64,000 nt of DNA from DASSUW01 sp963730535 (GTDB lineage Bacteria > Actinomycetota > Thermoleophilia > Solirubrobacterales > Solirubrobacteraceae), in the NCBI GenBank assembly GCA_963730535.1, contig CAVSRU010000005.1:248001-312000 (forward strand), written 5' to 3'. Both the position numbers and the translations under genes were made by a program. The notes below the pieces were generated by a model. The model made no database searches. It had not been told where the DNA came from and saw nothing but the letters and a program-made list of their open reading frames with translations. Positions 42,775 through 51,549 of this stretch are shown here, piece by piece; the stretch's first letter is position 1, and the number at the start of each line of letters is the position of its first letter.

Positions 42775-43943
42775 ACGGGGCCGGCGACCTCAGCGCCACG
42801 GCGCCGGAGGCTGCCGCCACGAACCGAGGCGTCGCGCTCCTGCGGCTGGCGCTCGTGCCGATCGCGCTGGTCGTGGTCGAGGCGGGGCAGCGCCACGGGC
42901 CGTACACGGCGGTGCTCGGGACCTTCGCCGCGTACGCGGTGGCGCTGCTCGCGATCAGCCTGTTCTCGCCTCGGCGCCTACCGGCGGCACCGCAGGCCGT
43001 GGCCGACCTCGGGTGGACGGCCGCGCTCGTCTACGTCTCGGGTGGCGCGGACTCGCCGCTGCGCTTCGCGTTCTACGTGATGCCGATCGCCGCCGCCCTG
43101 CGGCTGTCACCCCGCGGCACGGCGGGCTGGCTCGCGGTCGCGCTGGCGACGTACCTCCTCGTCGCGGTGCCCCATCCCCGCACGGACGTGCCCGACGACC
43201 TCGACTTCATCGCCGAGCAGGGCCTGGCGCTGCTCTGGGTCGGGGCCGGAGCGGTCATGCTCTCCGCCCTGTTCCGGAGGCGGGAGCGGCGGCTGGCGGC
43301 GCTGGCCGAGGCGCGCCGCCGGTTGGTCCGGCAGGCGCTCGACGCCGAGGCCAGGGAGCGCCGGCGGCTTGCCGAGGCGCTGCACGACCATGCGATCCAG
43401 AACGTCCTGCTCGCCCGCCAGGAGGTGGCCGACGCCGAGCGCGGCGTGCCCGGTGCGGCGGACCGCGCCCGCCAGGCGCTCGACGACACCAGCGACCAGC
43501 TCCGCCGCGAGGTGCTGTCGATGCATCCGCTCGGGCTCGAGCGCGCCGGGCTGCCGGCGGCGCTCGAGAGCATCGCGCGGAGTGCCGAGCGCCGCGGCGG
43601 CTTCCGCGCCCACGTCACCGTCGACCAGACCGCCGCGGGCGTCCATGACGACCTCGTGATCGCCACCGTCCGCGAGCTGGTGTCCAACGCGGCCAAGCAC
43701 GCGAGCGCCGCGAACCTCACCGTCGACGTCACCGCCGATGCACAGGGACTGCGGGTGACGGTCGCCGACGACGGGATCGGGCTCCCGCACCGCCGGCTCG
43801 AGCAGGCGCTCGACGAGGGGCACATCGGCCTGGCGGCGGCGACCGAGCGGGTGCGCGCCGTCGGCGGCGACGTCGCCGTCGAGAGCAGCGCCGGTCGCGG
43901 CACCACCGTCACCGTGGTGCTGCCGCTCGCCGAGCCCAACTGA
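42771..43943 (+). CDS. NarL-type sensor histidine kinase
   Basis: A 390-residue membrane kinase. Helices at about 20-130 form a small multi-pass sensor. The HisKA_3 dimerisation helix carries the phospho-His in RRLAEALHDHAIQNVLLARQE. The ATPase domain has VRELVSNAAKHASA (N box), VTVADDGIGLP (G1) and a GRGTTVTVVLP end. The GTG at 42771 overlaps the regulator gene. The ligand is unknown; no separate sensory domain is seen. Confidence 0.92.
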   Translation: MNGAGDLSATAPEAAATNRGVALLRLALVPIALVVVEAGQRHGPYTAVLGTFAAYAVALLAISLFSPRRLPAAPQAVADLGWTAALVYVSGGADSPLRFAFYVMPIAAALRLSPRGTAGWLAVALATYLLVAVPHPRTDVPDDLDFIAEQGLALLWVGAGAVMLSALFRRRERRLAALAEARRRLVRQALDAEARERRRLAEALHDHAIQNVLLARQEVADAERGVPGAADRARQALDDTSDQLRREVLSMHPLGLERAGLPAALESIARSAERRGGFRAHVTVDQTAAGVHDDLVIATVRELVSNAAKHASAANLTVDVTADAQGLRVTVADDGIGLPHRRLEQALDEGHIGLAAATERVRAVGGDVAVESSAGRGTTVTVVLPLAEPN

Positions 43944-43969
43944 CGGTCACCCGATCGGGGGAGGCGCCT

Positions 43970-44021
43970 GTCCGCCCCAGAATCGGCGCCCTGGCCGATC
44001 GCCGCAGCGGCGCGGGCGGAC
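43970..44021. other. Nested hairpins between kinase gene and mini membrane protein
   Basis: Outer 8-base inverted repeat GTCCGCCC (43970-43977) / GGGCGGAC (44014-44021) enclosing ATCGGC (43982-43987) / GCCGAT (43994-43999). It lies in the 119-base gap before the 49-residue ORF. It may act as an attenuator or mRNA-processing structure. There is no T-tract. Confidence 0.4.
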
Positions 44022-44062
44022 GAGTCTGTTCCCACCACCACCCGACCGGACCGAGGTTTCCG

Positions 44063-44212
44063 ATGACCCTTCTCGACGGCGCCCTCATCGGGCTCGTCGT
44101 CCTCATCGCGATCGGCGTCATCGCCGTCGTGTCTCACATGCTCGGCGACGACGACGGCGACAGTGACCCCGACGGTCCGTGGCCTCGCTGGTCGTCCCAT
44201 GACCGTCGATGA
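44063..44212 (+). CDS. Mini single-span membrane protein (49 residues)
   Basis: Starts with ATG at 44063 (MTLLDGALIGLVVLIAIGV) with one helix at about residues 6-25, followed by an acidic juxtamembrane run HMLGDDDGDSDPDG and a short Trp/Arg-rich tail ending HDRR. Codon usage is like that of its neighbours (G/C at third positions). It lies between the sensor kinase and the HtrA-like protease, which suggests an accessory role in that stress module. No family recognised. Confidence 0.6.
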   Translation: MTLLDGALIGLVVLIAIGVIAVVSHMLGDDDGDSDPDGPWPRWSSHDRR

Positions 44213-44247
44213 GCCCCTCGTTCTTGCCACCCACAGGAGACAGCAGC

Positions 44248-45391
44248 ATGACGCGCACACTCGCCACCGCAGTCATCATCGCCATCGTCGCCGGAGTTGC
44301 GGGCGGCGCCATCGCGATCGCCGCCGACGGCTCCGACGGAGCGAGCGCCGCGCCGGCGTTGCGCACCGTCGCCCCGCGCGCCCTCGCATCCGGCGTCTAC
44401 CGGCGCGACGCGCCCGCCGTGGTCGTCATCACGGCGACCAGTACCCAGGAGTCCCAACCGGACCCGTTCCTGCCGCCTGAGAGCCGGAAGGTCCAGTCGC
44501 TCGGCTCGGGGTTCGTGATCGACCGCCGCGGCGACATCGTCACGAACGACCACGTCATCAGCGGCGCGACGAACGTCCGCGTCGGCTTCACGGGCGGCGC
44601 GTCGTATCCGGCCCACGTCGTGGGCGCCGACCCGTCCACCGACCTCGCGGTGATCCGGCTCGACAGCCTTCCCGACGGCCTGCGGGCGCTCGGGTTCGAC
44701 CGTTCGAGTGACATCCATCCGGGGGACCCGGTCTACGCGATCGGCAACCCGTTCGGGCTCGACCGGACGATGACGGCCGGGATCGTCAGCGCGACGGGCC
44801 GCGACATCCAGGCGCCGAACGGGCTGACCATCCCGGGCGCGATCCAGACCGACGCGGCGATCAACCACGGCAACTCCGGCGGCCCCCTGCTCGACGCCGC
44901 GGGTCACGTCATCGGCGTCACCTCCCAGATCGAGGGCGGGACGGTCGACGCGAACGTCGGCGTCGGATTCGCGGTGCCCAGCGACACCGCGAACGCCGTC
45001 GCACAGCAGCTGATCGCCCACGGGCGCGCCTCGCACCCGTGGGTCGGGATCCAGCTCTCCCCGATCGACTCCACGCTCAGGCAGGCCGACCGCAGTCTGC
45101 CCGCCCACGGCGTCCTCGTCGTCGGAGTGGTGCGGGGCGGACCGGCGGCTCGCGCCGGGATCGCCGCCGCCACCCGGCGGACCGCGCCCGACGGCACCGT
45201 GCTCCCGCACGGCGGCGACGCGATCGTCGCTCTCGACGGCAAGGCGGTCACGAACCCCGACGCAGCTCGGCGAGGCCGTCGCGCGCCACCAGCCCGGCGA
45301 CCGGATCGTCCTGCGCGTCGTGCGGGCCGGACACCGGCGCGACGTCACGGTCGTCGTGGGGAACGCGCCGGCCCGGGGCGTGACGCAATGA
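44248..45391 (+). CDS. HtrA/DegP-like membrane-anchored serine protease with PDZ, one frame break
   Basis: Exported quality-control protease of about 380 residues. N-terminal membrane anchor (residues 5-27), then the trypsin-like domain with His102 (NDHVISG), Asp132 (STDLAVIRL) and Ser210 (NHGNSGGPLL). The PDZ domain follows from about residue 265 (PWVGIQLSPID, GVLVVGVVRGGPAARAGI). An extra base near 45262 breaks the frame; repairing it gives QLGEAVARHQPGDRIVLRVVR and a stop at 45391. Ribosome site AGGAGA before the ATG. The stop overlaps the next ATG. Confidence 0.88.
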
Positions 45392-45957
45392 CTATCGGAC
45401 GCTGGACCCGGCTGGTCTTCTGGTGCTGTGCCGCGACGCTCCTCGGCGTCGCGGCGCTGCTGACCGCCGAAGCGAGGCCCGCCACGTCGGTGCGGCCCGA
45501 CTACAGCGCGGACACGATCGCTGGGGTGCGGTACGAGGCCGTGCTCGGCCGCCGCATCGATCCCTCGAACCCGGTCGACGCCCGCATCCTCAGCAAGGCT
45601 CCCGCCAAGGACCGCCGCCCTCGCGCCGGACAGGTCCTCTTCGGGGCGTTCGTGTCGCTGACCAACGCGTCGCACCGCGCGCTGCCGACCGCAGCACGCA
45701 TCGAGCTTCGCGATGACGCCCAGCACGTCTACCGGCCTCTGCGGCTGCCGGCCGCGAACCGCTACGCCTACCGGCCGGTCAGGCTCGAGCCGGGGGCCCG
45801 CGACCCGCGCGCCGGCACCCCCGCGGACGACAACCTGGCCGCCGGGGGCCGGCTCTTGCTCTTCCGCGTGCCCGCCTGGGAGTACCGCAACGGCGTCTTC
45901 GAGCTCCTGATCCACGATCCGCGACAGCCGCAAGCCGTCACGTCGATCCCGTTCTGA
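45388..45957 (+). CDS. Exported hypothetical protein next to HtrA-like protease
   Basis: A 189-residue protein with an N-terminal membrane/signal segment (RLVFWCCAATLLGVAALLTA) and an extracytoplasmic beta-rich domain: VLFGAFVSLTNASHRALPTAARIELRDDAQHVYRPLRLP and LLFRVPAWEYRNGVFELLIHDP. The pattern resembles DUF4352-type immunoglobulin-like domains. The ATG overlaps the protease stop and its own stop overlaps the next ATG. Function unknown; operon position suggests an envelope stress role. Confidence 0.75.
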   Translation: MTIGRWTRLVFWCCAATLLGVAALLTAEARPATSVRPDYSADTIAGVRYEAVLGRRIDPSNPVDARILSKAPAKDRRPRAGQVLFGAFVSLTNASHRALPTAARIELRDDAQHVYRPLRLPAANRYAYRPVRLEPGARDPRAGTPADDNLAAGGRLLLFRVPAWEYRNGVFELLIHDPRQPQAVTSIPF

Positions 45958-46352
45958 TGTCGCGCGCGCCGTTGCGGGTGATCGTCGCCGACGACCATCC
46001 GCAGTACCGCCAGGGGATCGTCCGGGCGCTCGAGGCGGCCGGTGAGATCGTCCTGGCGGAGGCGGGCGACGGCTCGACCGCGCTCGACCTCATCCGCCGG
46101 CATGTGCCGGACGTGGCGGTGGTCGACATCAACATGCCGGGGCTGCACGGCATCGACGTCGTCGGCGCGCTGGCGCGCCACGGCCCGCCCGTCCCGGTGG
46201 TCCTCCTTTCGGCCTTCTCCGACGAGCCGCTCGTGCGGGCGGGCCTCCAGGCCGGCGCCGCCGCGTACGTCGCCAAGACCGCCGATCGCGAGGAGATCCT
46301 CCGAGCCGTCGCCGCCGCCGCTCACCAGACGGTGTCGAACAGCAGCTCGTAG
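45957..46352 (+). CDS. Single-domain response regulator (receiver only)
   Basis: A 131-residue receiver: VIVADDHPQYRQGIVRALEA, Asp near 57 in VAVVDINMPGLHGIDV, VLLSAFSDEPL and Lys in AAYVAKTADREEIL. The usual C-terminal LuxR domain is absent; the chain stops right after the receiver with HQTVSNSSS. Its last 31 bases overlap the convergent glycosyltransferase-like gene. It could be a true stand-alone phospho-relay protein, or a NarL-type regulator truncated by rearrangement. Confidence 0.85.
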   Translation: MSRAPLRVIVADDHPQYRQGIVRALEAAGEIVLAEAGDGSTALDLIRRHVPDVAVVDINMPGLHGIDVVGALARHGPPVPVVLLSAFSDEPLVRAGLQAGAAAYVAKTADREEILRAVAAAAHQTVSNSSS

Positions 46353-47620
46353 GCGACGGCTTGGACCGCGAGGGCGGCGAGGACCGGGCGGAGAGCGACA
46401 TGCTCCTCGGCCGCCGCCAGGCAGACGAAGGGGGCGAGGAAGAGCCAGATCCGCTCCGTCTCGGCCTTGGTGAACCCGGCGACGGCGGCGACGGCGATGA
46501 CGGCGAAGATCGCGAGCGCGAGCGTGCGCCCGGTGGTCAGCGCGCGCAGGGCGAGCCACGAGATCGGCAGGCCGAGGACGACCAGGAAGGCGACCGGGGA
46601 GCCGAACAGCCAGTACCAGTACGGGCGCAGCGTGGCGATGCCGGCGCGGTAGACGTCCTCGGTGGCGCGGATGGTCCCGATCGGGTCGAAGCCGGTGCCG
46701 GCGTGCAGGAGCGCGTAGAACGCGACGAGCGCGGCGCCGCACACGGCGGAGAGGGCGAGCGCCGTGCGCCAGCCCTCGCGCCGCAGCGCCACGATCGCCG
46801 CCCAGGCGCCGACGGCGAGCAGCGACCAGGCGAAGAACGAGGCGGCGGCCAGCACCACCGCGCCCGCCGCACGGGCGACCCAGGAGCGGGCGGCGAGCGG
46901 CCAGGCGGCGAGCAGCCCGAGCGTGAGGAACACGGCGTCGGCCGAGGTCGCGCCGTACAGCAGCGCCCCGGGCGCGAAGGCGAGCAGCAGGGCGGCGATC
47001 CGCGCGCCGCGCTCGTCGAGCACCTGGCGCCCAAGGCCGTAGGCGAGCGGGCCGCTGAGCGCCCCGACGCCGATGCACAGCGCCGCCATCCCGCCCGCCG
47101 AGTCGATCCCCAGGTAGTGCAGTGTGAGCAGCAGGCCCGGCGGGTGGCCGGCCGCGTGGACGGGGAGCGACGGCACCAACTCGGCGAAGCGGTCGAGGAA
47201 GAAGCCCGGGCCGTAGTCGAGCGCTCCCAGCGCCGCCAGGTACTCGTGCTTGGCCTCGAACGAGCGCTCGGGATCGAACACAGCGCTCCAGCGCCCGGTT
47301 CCGCCCGCGCCGGCGGCGAGCGCGAGGCGCAGGACGAGCGTGAGCCCGAACGCCGCGGCCGCGAACGCCCACGCGCCGATCGCGAGCAGCCGGGGAGCGA
47401 GGAGCACCGCCGCCGCGAAGCACGCCAGCGTGATGACCAGGAGGGGGTCCGCCTCGGGCTGCCAGGTGCCGAGGGCCGGGGGATAGGGGACCCCGAGCGG
47501 CGTGTCGGTGGCTCGCCGCACGTACAGGCCGACGGCCACCGTGGCCCCGGCGACGCCCGCCGCCACCCACGGCAACGCCCGCCCCGCGCTTGGCGCGATC
47601 CCCTCACGCACCCCTGCCAT
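46322..47620 (-). CDS. GT-C-type polytopic membrane glycosyltransferase-like protein
   Basis: A 432-residue protein with about ten hydrophobic helices. Loops with DPERSFEAKHEYLAALGALDYGPGFFLDRF and LPVHAAGHPPGLLLTLHYLG resemble the acidic/HPPG loops of GT-C mannosyltransferases, and TKAETERIWLFLAPF occurs near the end. It probably transfers a sugar from a polyprenyl carrier outside the membrane. The ATG at 47620 is chosen; the longer frame upstream is antisense to the beta-propeller gene. Confidence 0.78.
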   Translation of the reverse strand: MAGVREGIAPSAGRALPWVAAGVAGATVAVGLYVRRATDTPLGVPYPPALGTWQPEADPLLVITLACFAAAVLLAPRLLAIGAWAFAAAAFGLTLVLRLALAAGAGGTGRWSAVFDPERSFEAKHEYLAALGALDYGPGFFLDRFAELVPSLPVHAAGHPPGLLLTLHYLGIDSAGGMAALCIGVGALSGPLAYGLGRQVLDERGARIAALLLAFAPGALLYGATSADAVFLTLGLLAAWPLAARSWVARAAGAVVLAAASFFAWSLLAVGAWAAIVALRREGWRTALALSAVCGAALVAFYALLHAGTGFDPIGTIRATEDVYRAGIATLRPYWYWLFGSPVAFLVVLGLPISWLALRALTTGRTLALAIFAVIAVAAVAGFTKAETERIWLFLAPFVCLAAAEEHVALRPVLAALAVQAVAYELLFDTVW

Positions 47621-48635
47621 CCTCCGCACGATCGCACGGGGCGCCACGATCCTCACGCTCTTCCTGGTGGCGGGCGCTGCCGGGTGCGGCTCGGCGACGT
47701 TCGTGGGCGACCTCCCGCCGGCGGCCGAGCCGGCTTCCGCGCCGCCGCTGACGGAGCGGCCGGCGGGGCGCGTCGTGCCAGTCGGATCCAAGCCAGAAGG
47801 CGTGGTGGCCGACCCGGCGACGGGGCTCGTGGCGGTCGGGCTGCGCGAGCCGGACCAGCTGGCGCTCGTGGACGGGCGCACCGGTGACGTGGCCGAGCGG
47901 GTACGGCTGCCCGGGGCACCGCGGCATCTGCAGCTCGCCGGCGCCGGCGGTCCGGTCCTCGTCCCCGCGGAGCGCGCCGACGCGCTCACGCGCGTGGCCC
48001 TGCCGGGCGGCGCCGCCGACTCGGTGTCCGTCGGCATGTTCCCGCACGACGCGACGCAGGCGGGCGGGCGCGTCTTCGTCGGCGACGAGCGGGGCAACAC
48101 GCTGTCGGTGATCGACGGCGAGCGGGTGCGGAGCGTCCCGATCGCCACGCAGCCCGGCGGGCTCGCGCCGATCGACGACGGCCGCGCGGTGGCGGTGGTG
48201 TCGGTGCGCGAGCGGGTCGTCGAGGTCTACGACACCGAGACGCTCCAGCGCCTCGGCAGCGCGCCCGCGGGAGCCGGGCCGACCCACGTGATCGCGGGCA
48301 GCCAGGGGCGGTTCTACGTCGCCGACACGGTCGGCGACGGCCTGCTGGTGTTCGAGACGAAGCCGGAGCTGCGCCTCACCCGCCGCGTGGCGCTGCTCGG
48401 CTCGCCCTACGGGGTCACGGTCGACCGCGTGCGCGCCCGCCTGTGGGCGACCCTGACCGCCACGAACGAGCTCGTCGAGCTGTCCGGCGGCGCGCGCCCA
48501 CGCGTGCTGCGGCGGTTCCCGGCGGTGCGCCAGCCGAACACGGTCGCCGTCGATCCGGCCACGGGACGCGTGTTCGTGACCGGCAAGGTGGACGGGGTGC
48601 TTCAGCTCTTCGACCCGCCTCGCCTGAGCCCGTAG
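47541..48635 (+). CDS. YVTN-type beta-propeller lipoprotein
   Basis: An exported propeller of about 364 residues. After a long basic N-region comes TILTLFLVAGAAGCGSATF, with lipobox Cys. Repeating blades contain GVVADPATGLVAVGLREPDQLALVD, LSVIDGERVRSVPIA, GLAPIDDGRAVAVVS and NTVAVDPATGRVFVTGK. The start is uncertain: GTG at 47541 or 47502, both overlapping the 5' end of the divergent GT-C gene; a start closer to the signal core is missing. Ligand unknown. Confidence 0.75.
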   Translation: MAPATPAATHGNARPALGAIPSRTPAILRTIARGATILTLFLVAGAAGCGSATFVGDLPPAAEPASAPPLTERPAGRVVPVGSKPEGVVADPATGLVAVGLREPDQLALVDGRTGDVAERVRLPGAPRHLQLAGAGGPVLVPAERADALTRVALPGGAADSVSVGMFPHDATQAGGRVFVGDERGNTLSVIDGERVRSVPIATQPGGLAPIDDGRAVAVVSVRERVVEVYDTETLQRLGSAPAGAGPTHVIAGSQGRFYVADTVGDGLLVFETKPELRLTRRVALLGSPYGVTVDRVRARLWATLTATNELVELSGGARPRVLRRFPAVRQPNTVAVDPATGRVFVTGKVDGVLQLFDPPRLSP

Positions 48636-49024
48636 AGCGCGGCCGAGCCCGCGAACAGCGCCGCGCTGACGAGCAGCCAGCGCATCGCATACCCCTCGAA
48701 CGACAGGCCGCTCACGGCCCGGTAGGCGCCCTCGCCGCGTCCGGCGATCGTCCCCCAGAAGACCGCGAGCATGAGCAGGGACAGCCCCGCGGGGACCCGC
48801 ACGTAGTTGATGGCGCCGCCGACCGCCGCCCGCGCGGCGCGGTCGGCCCCGGAGTAGAGCGGGAGCACGACGAGGTCATGCACGACCGCCGCGGCCACGA
48901 GCCACAGCACGATCCGGGCCGCCGACCGCCCGTCGAGGATCTGGAGCAGGGCCCAGCCGGCCAGCGGGAGCAGCGCGAGATGGGCGAGCAGGTGGAGCGG
49001 GCCGGCGCCGTACAGCCGCCTCAT
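48602..49024 (-). CDS. Small polytopic membrane protein
   Basis: A 140-residue protein with four predicted helices (HLLAHLALLPLAGWALLQIL, IVLWLVAAAVVHDLVVLPLY, AGLSLLMLAVFWGTIAG and WLLVSAALFAGSAALYGL) and a basic C-terminus. The ATG overlaps the stop of the molybdoenzyme gene (ATGA), so it may be a membrane partner of that enzyme. The 3' end overlaps the convergent propeller gene by 34 bases. No known family recognised. Confidence 0.7.
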   Translation of the reverse strand: MRRLYGAGPLHLLAHLALLPLAGWALLQILDGRSAARIVLWLVAAAVVHDLVVLPLYSGADRAARAAVGGAINYVRVPAGLSLLMLAVFWGTIAGRGEGAYRAVSGLSFEGYAMRWLLVSAALFAGSAALYGLRRGGSKS

Positions 49025-50208
49025 GCGGCGCTCGCGAACTCGATCGAGGCCACCCACTTGGTGTTGTGCACCCCGGGCAGCGCGGGGACGATGATGCGCG
49101 CCGGGAACCCGTGGTCCATCGAGAGGTCGGCGCCGTTGACCTTCAGCGCCAGCAGCGCGTCAGGATCCCGCACGGCGTCGCCGTCGAGCGACGTCTCGGC
49201 CAGGATCCCGGCCGGCTGGAGCGAGCGCACGAACGCGCCGCCCGGTCGCTCGACGCCCGCCAGCCGCGCGAGGTCGGCCAGCCGCACGCCGGTCCACTCC
49301 TGGGTGGTCGTCCAGCCCTCGACGCACGCGATCGGCAGGCGCGCCGTGTGCTGAGGCTGGGCGAGCAGCTCGGTGCGCGACAGCGAGACGGCGTCGGAGA
49401 GGTGCAGCCGGTACGCCGCGCTCACCATGTCCGGCGTCACCCCGGCCCGGGCGGCGGTCTTGTTGACCGGGAAGTCCTCCCGTCGCGGCGCCAGGAACGC
49501 GAGCGAGCGGAACGGCCCGCCGAGCGTCTCGCCGGCATTCGCCACCACCAGCAGCGCCGACCCGGCTCCCACGAACGCGAACAGGCCGCGCCGGCTCATC
49601 GTCGGCGGATCGAGGTCGTCACGCAGGGGCTTCAGCCACTCCCGCGTGCGGTAGGCGCGCAGGATCACCGAACTCTTGACCGCCACGTGGAGCACCAGCG
49701 AGGCGACGAAGATCACCGCGCCGTAGTAGTGGGCGATGACGAAGTTGAAGTGGAACGCGTACCAGTACTGCGCGTTCATGATCCCGGTCACGAACTCGAA
49801 GATCGCGCTCGACACGAGCAGCGCGATCGACAGCCGCTCGATCGCCTGCGCGGGGCTCTCCACCGGCGGCCAGGCGAACAGCCGCGGGATCACCGACCAG
49901 AGCTTGGCGAGCAGCACCGGCACCGCCGCCAGCCCGACGTTCACATGCAGCCCCTGCGTCACCGCGTACAGCCACGAGGGGCTCGTCGGCCACGAGAAGA
50001 ACGTGAGGGGGAGGTCGGCGTCGCGCGGCACGATCGCGTTCCCGCGCAGGTCCGGCTCGTACGCCGCGTGGGAGAGGAACCCGGTCACGGCCACCACCGT
50101 CACCAGCAGCAGCAGCGCCGTGCCGAGCGCTGTCGTCAGCCACGGGCCACGCAGCGGCGAGCGCCAGAAGCCCGGGCGGAACGGCCCGGGCGGTGGCGCG
50201 AGCCTCAT
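49021..50208 (-). CDS. Cytochrome b-type membrane domain fused to sulfite-oxidase-fold molybdoenzyme
   Basis: A 395-residue fusion. Residues 1-185 form four to five helices with candidate heme histidines at 88, 160 and 174 (QGLHVNVG, FVIAHYYG and LVLHVAVK). An internal twin-arginine-like SRRGLFAFVGAG helix at 205-225 follows, then the Mo domain. The predicted Mo ligand is Cys295 in RLPIACVEGWT, and the C-terminus carries MDHGFPARIIVPALPGVHNTKWV. It resembles a MsrP/MsrQ pair in a single chain, so it may reduce a methionine sulfoxide or similar substrate. The substrate is unproven. Confidence 0.85.
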   Translation of the reverse strand: MRLAPPPGPFRPGFWRSPLRGPWLTTALGTALLLLVTVVAVTGFLSHAAYEPDLRGNAIVPRDADLPLTFFSWPTSPSWLYAVTQGLHVNVGLAAVPVLLAKLWSVIPRLFAWPPVESPAQAIERLSIALLVSSAIFEFVTGIMNAQYWYAFHFNFVIAHYYGAVIFVASLVLHVAVKSSVILRAYRTREWLKPLRDDLDPPTMSRRGLFAFVGAGSALLVVANAGETLGGPFRSLAFLAPRREDFPVNKTAARAGVTPDMVSAAYRLHLSDAVSLSRTELLAQPQHTARLPIACVEGWTTTQEWTGVRLADLARLAGVERPGGAFVRSLQPAGILAETSLDGDAVRDPDALLALKVNGADLSMDHGFPARIIVPALPGVHNTKWVASIEFASAA

Positions 50209-50891
50209 GGCGCGAGCAGCCCGGCGAACCAGCGCCCGCCGGCGCCGAACGGCTCACCGGCCCGCATGCCGGATGCGCCCGCCAGCGCCGAGATCCCGTC
50301 GACGCCCACCCGCGCCCAGGCGAACCAGTCGCTGACCACGCCGGACGCTTCGAGCCGCACGCGCGTACGGTACGTCGGCGCGCCCGGAGGGTCGAGCTCG
50401 ACCAGCGCCGAGCCGCCCGGCGCCAGCAGCTCGCGCGTGCGGCGCAGGAGTGCGTCGGGGGCGCCGCCGATGCCGATGTTGCCGTCGAGCAGGAGCGCCG
50501 TCCGCCACCGGCCCGCGTGCGGGACGCCGGTGAACAGGTCGCCGAGGAGGGCGGCCGCGCCGCGCCGGCGGGCGATCGAGATCGCGACGGGGGAGAGGTC
50601 CACGCCGAGCGCGCCGGTGCCCGCGAGGCGCAGCGCCGCGGCGTGGCGGCCCGGCCCGCAGCCGAGGTCGATCACCGGCCCCTCGGCGCGCTCGAGCACC
50701 TCGGCGTCGGCCGCGTCGATCGGCCCCAGCCAGCGGTCGAGCGGCAGCCGCTCGAGCGTCCCGTCGGCCAGCCGCAGCCGGGCGGGCGGCGCGGGAGCGC
50801 CGTCGAGCGCCTCCTGTGCCGCGGTCGCGAGCAGGCGGCCGTAGAGCAGGTCGGCGGGCAGCGGGCGCGTGGCGGTGGCGGTGGCGGTCAT
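50205..50891 (-). CDS. SAM-dependent methyltransferase
   Basis: A 228-residue class I methyltransferase: motif I PVIDLGCGPGRHAAALRLAG at about 74-93, then GVDLSPVAISIARRRGAA, LLLDGNIGIGG and LLAPGGSALVELDPPG. Substrate unknown. Coupled on both sides: its ATG overlaps the DUF2064 gene stop and its stop overlaps the molybdoenzyme ATG (ATGA). The same cluster of DUF2064, GT2 and methyltransferase genes suggests modification of a small glycosylated metabolite or lipid. Confidence 0.85.
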   Translation of the reverse strand: MTATATATRPLPADLLYGRLLATAAQEALDGAPAPPARLRLADGTLERLPLDRWLGPIDAADAEVLERAEGPVIDLGCGPGRHAAALRLAGTGALGVDLSPVAISIARRRGAAALLGDLFTGVPHAGRWRTALLLDGNIGIGGAPDALLRRTRELLAPGGSALVELDPPGAPTYRTRVRLEASGVVSDWFAWARVGVDGISALAGASGMRAGEPFGAGGRWFAGLLAP

Positions 50892-51517
50892 GCCGCCGCC
50901 CGCTCCAGCTCGTCGAGCAGGGCGGCGAAGCGCGTGCCGGGGGCGGCAGCGGCCACGGCGCGGGCGTCGTCGATCGTGTCGACGTCGAGCAGAGGGGGCA
51001 GCATGCTCGTGCGCAGCCCGAGCTCGGCGAGGCGGGTGCGCTGGGCGCGGCCCGTCTGCGGCTCGCTCATCGGCACGCCGCGGAACACCGCCGGGTCGCC
51101 GCGGCGGAGCCCGAGCCCCCAGTAGCCGCCGTCGAGCGCGGCGCCGAACGCCGCGTCGGCGCCGTCGAGCGCCTCGAGGCCGGCGTCGAGCAGCGCGGGG
51201 GTGAGCTGCGGGGTGTCCATGCCGACGAGGAACGCCGGTCCGCCGGCGTCGTCGAACGCGGCGGCCAGCCGCTCGGCCAGCCCGTCGCCGCGCTGGGGGA
51301 TGACGTCGAAGCCGTCCGGCACCCACGACCCGGGCGCGCCGTCGAGCACCAGCACGCGGCGGCCGGGCGCCCGCGCCGCCTCGGCGGCCGCGAGCGTATC
51401 GGCCAGCGCGGCACCGGCCAGCGCGGCCGCCTCCTCGGGCGTGCACGGGGGAGTGAGGCGGGTCTTGACCCTCCCGGGCACGGGCGCCTTCGCGATCACC
51501 AGCAGTGCCGGGGCCAT
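50888..51517 (-). CDS. DUF2064 / TIGR04282-type glycosyltransferase-like protein
   Basis: A 209-residue nucleotide-sugar transferase-like fold: LVIAKAPVPGRVKTRL at the start, FDVIPQRGDGLAERLAAAF, LVGMDTPQLTPALLDAG and GGYWGLGLRR. The ATG at 51517 leaves a standard first strand. It lies just after the GT2 gene and overlaps the methyltransferase start. The precise reaction of the family is unknown; it usually occurs beside a GT2 enzyme, as here. Confidence 0.87.
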   Translation of the reverse strand: MAPALLVIAKAPVPGRVKTRLTPPCTPEEAAALAGAALADTLAAAEAARAPGRRVLVLDGAPGSWVPDGFDVIPQRGDGLAERLAAAFDDAGGPAFLVGMDTPQLTPALLDAGLEALDGADAAFGAALDGGYWGLGLRRGDPAVFRGVPMSEPQTGRAQRTRLAELGLRTSMLPPLLDVDTIDDARAVAAAAPGTRFAALLDELERAAA

Positions 51518-51549
51518 AGGACGGTCTGCGCGCCGGGCGCCCGCGCGGA

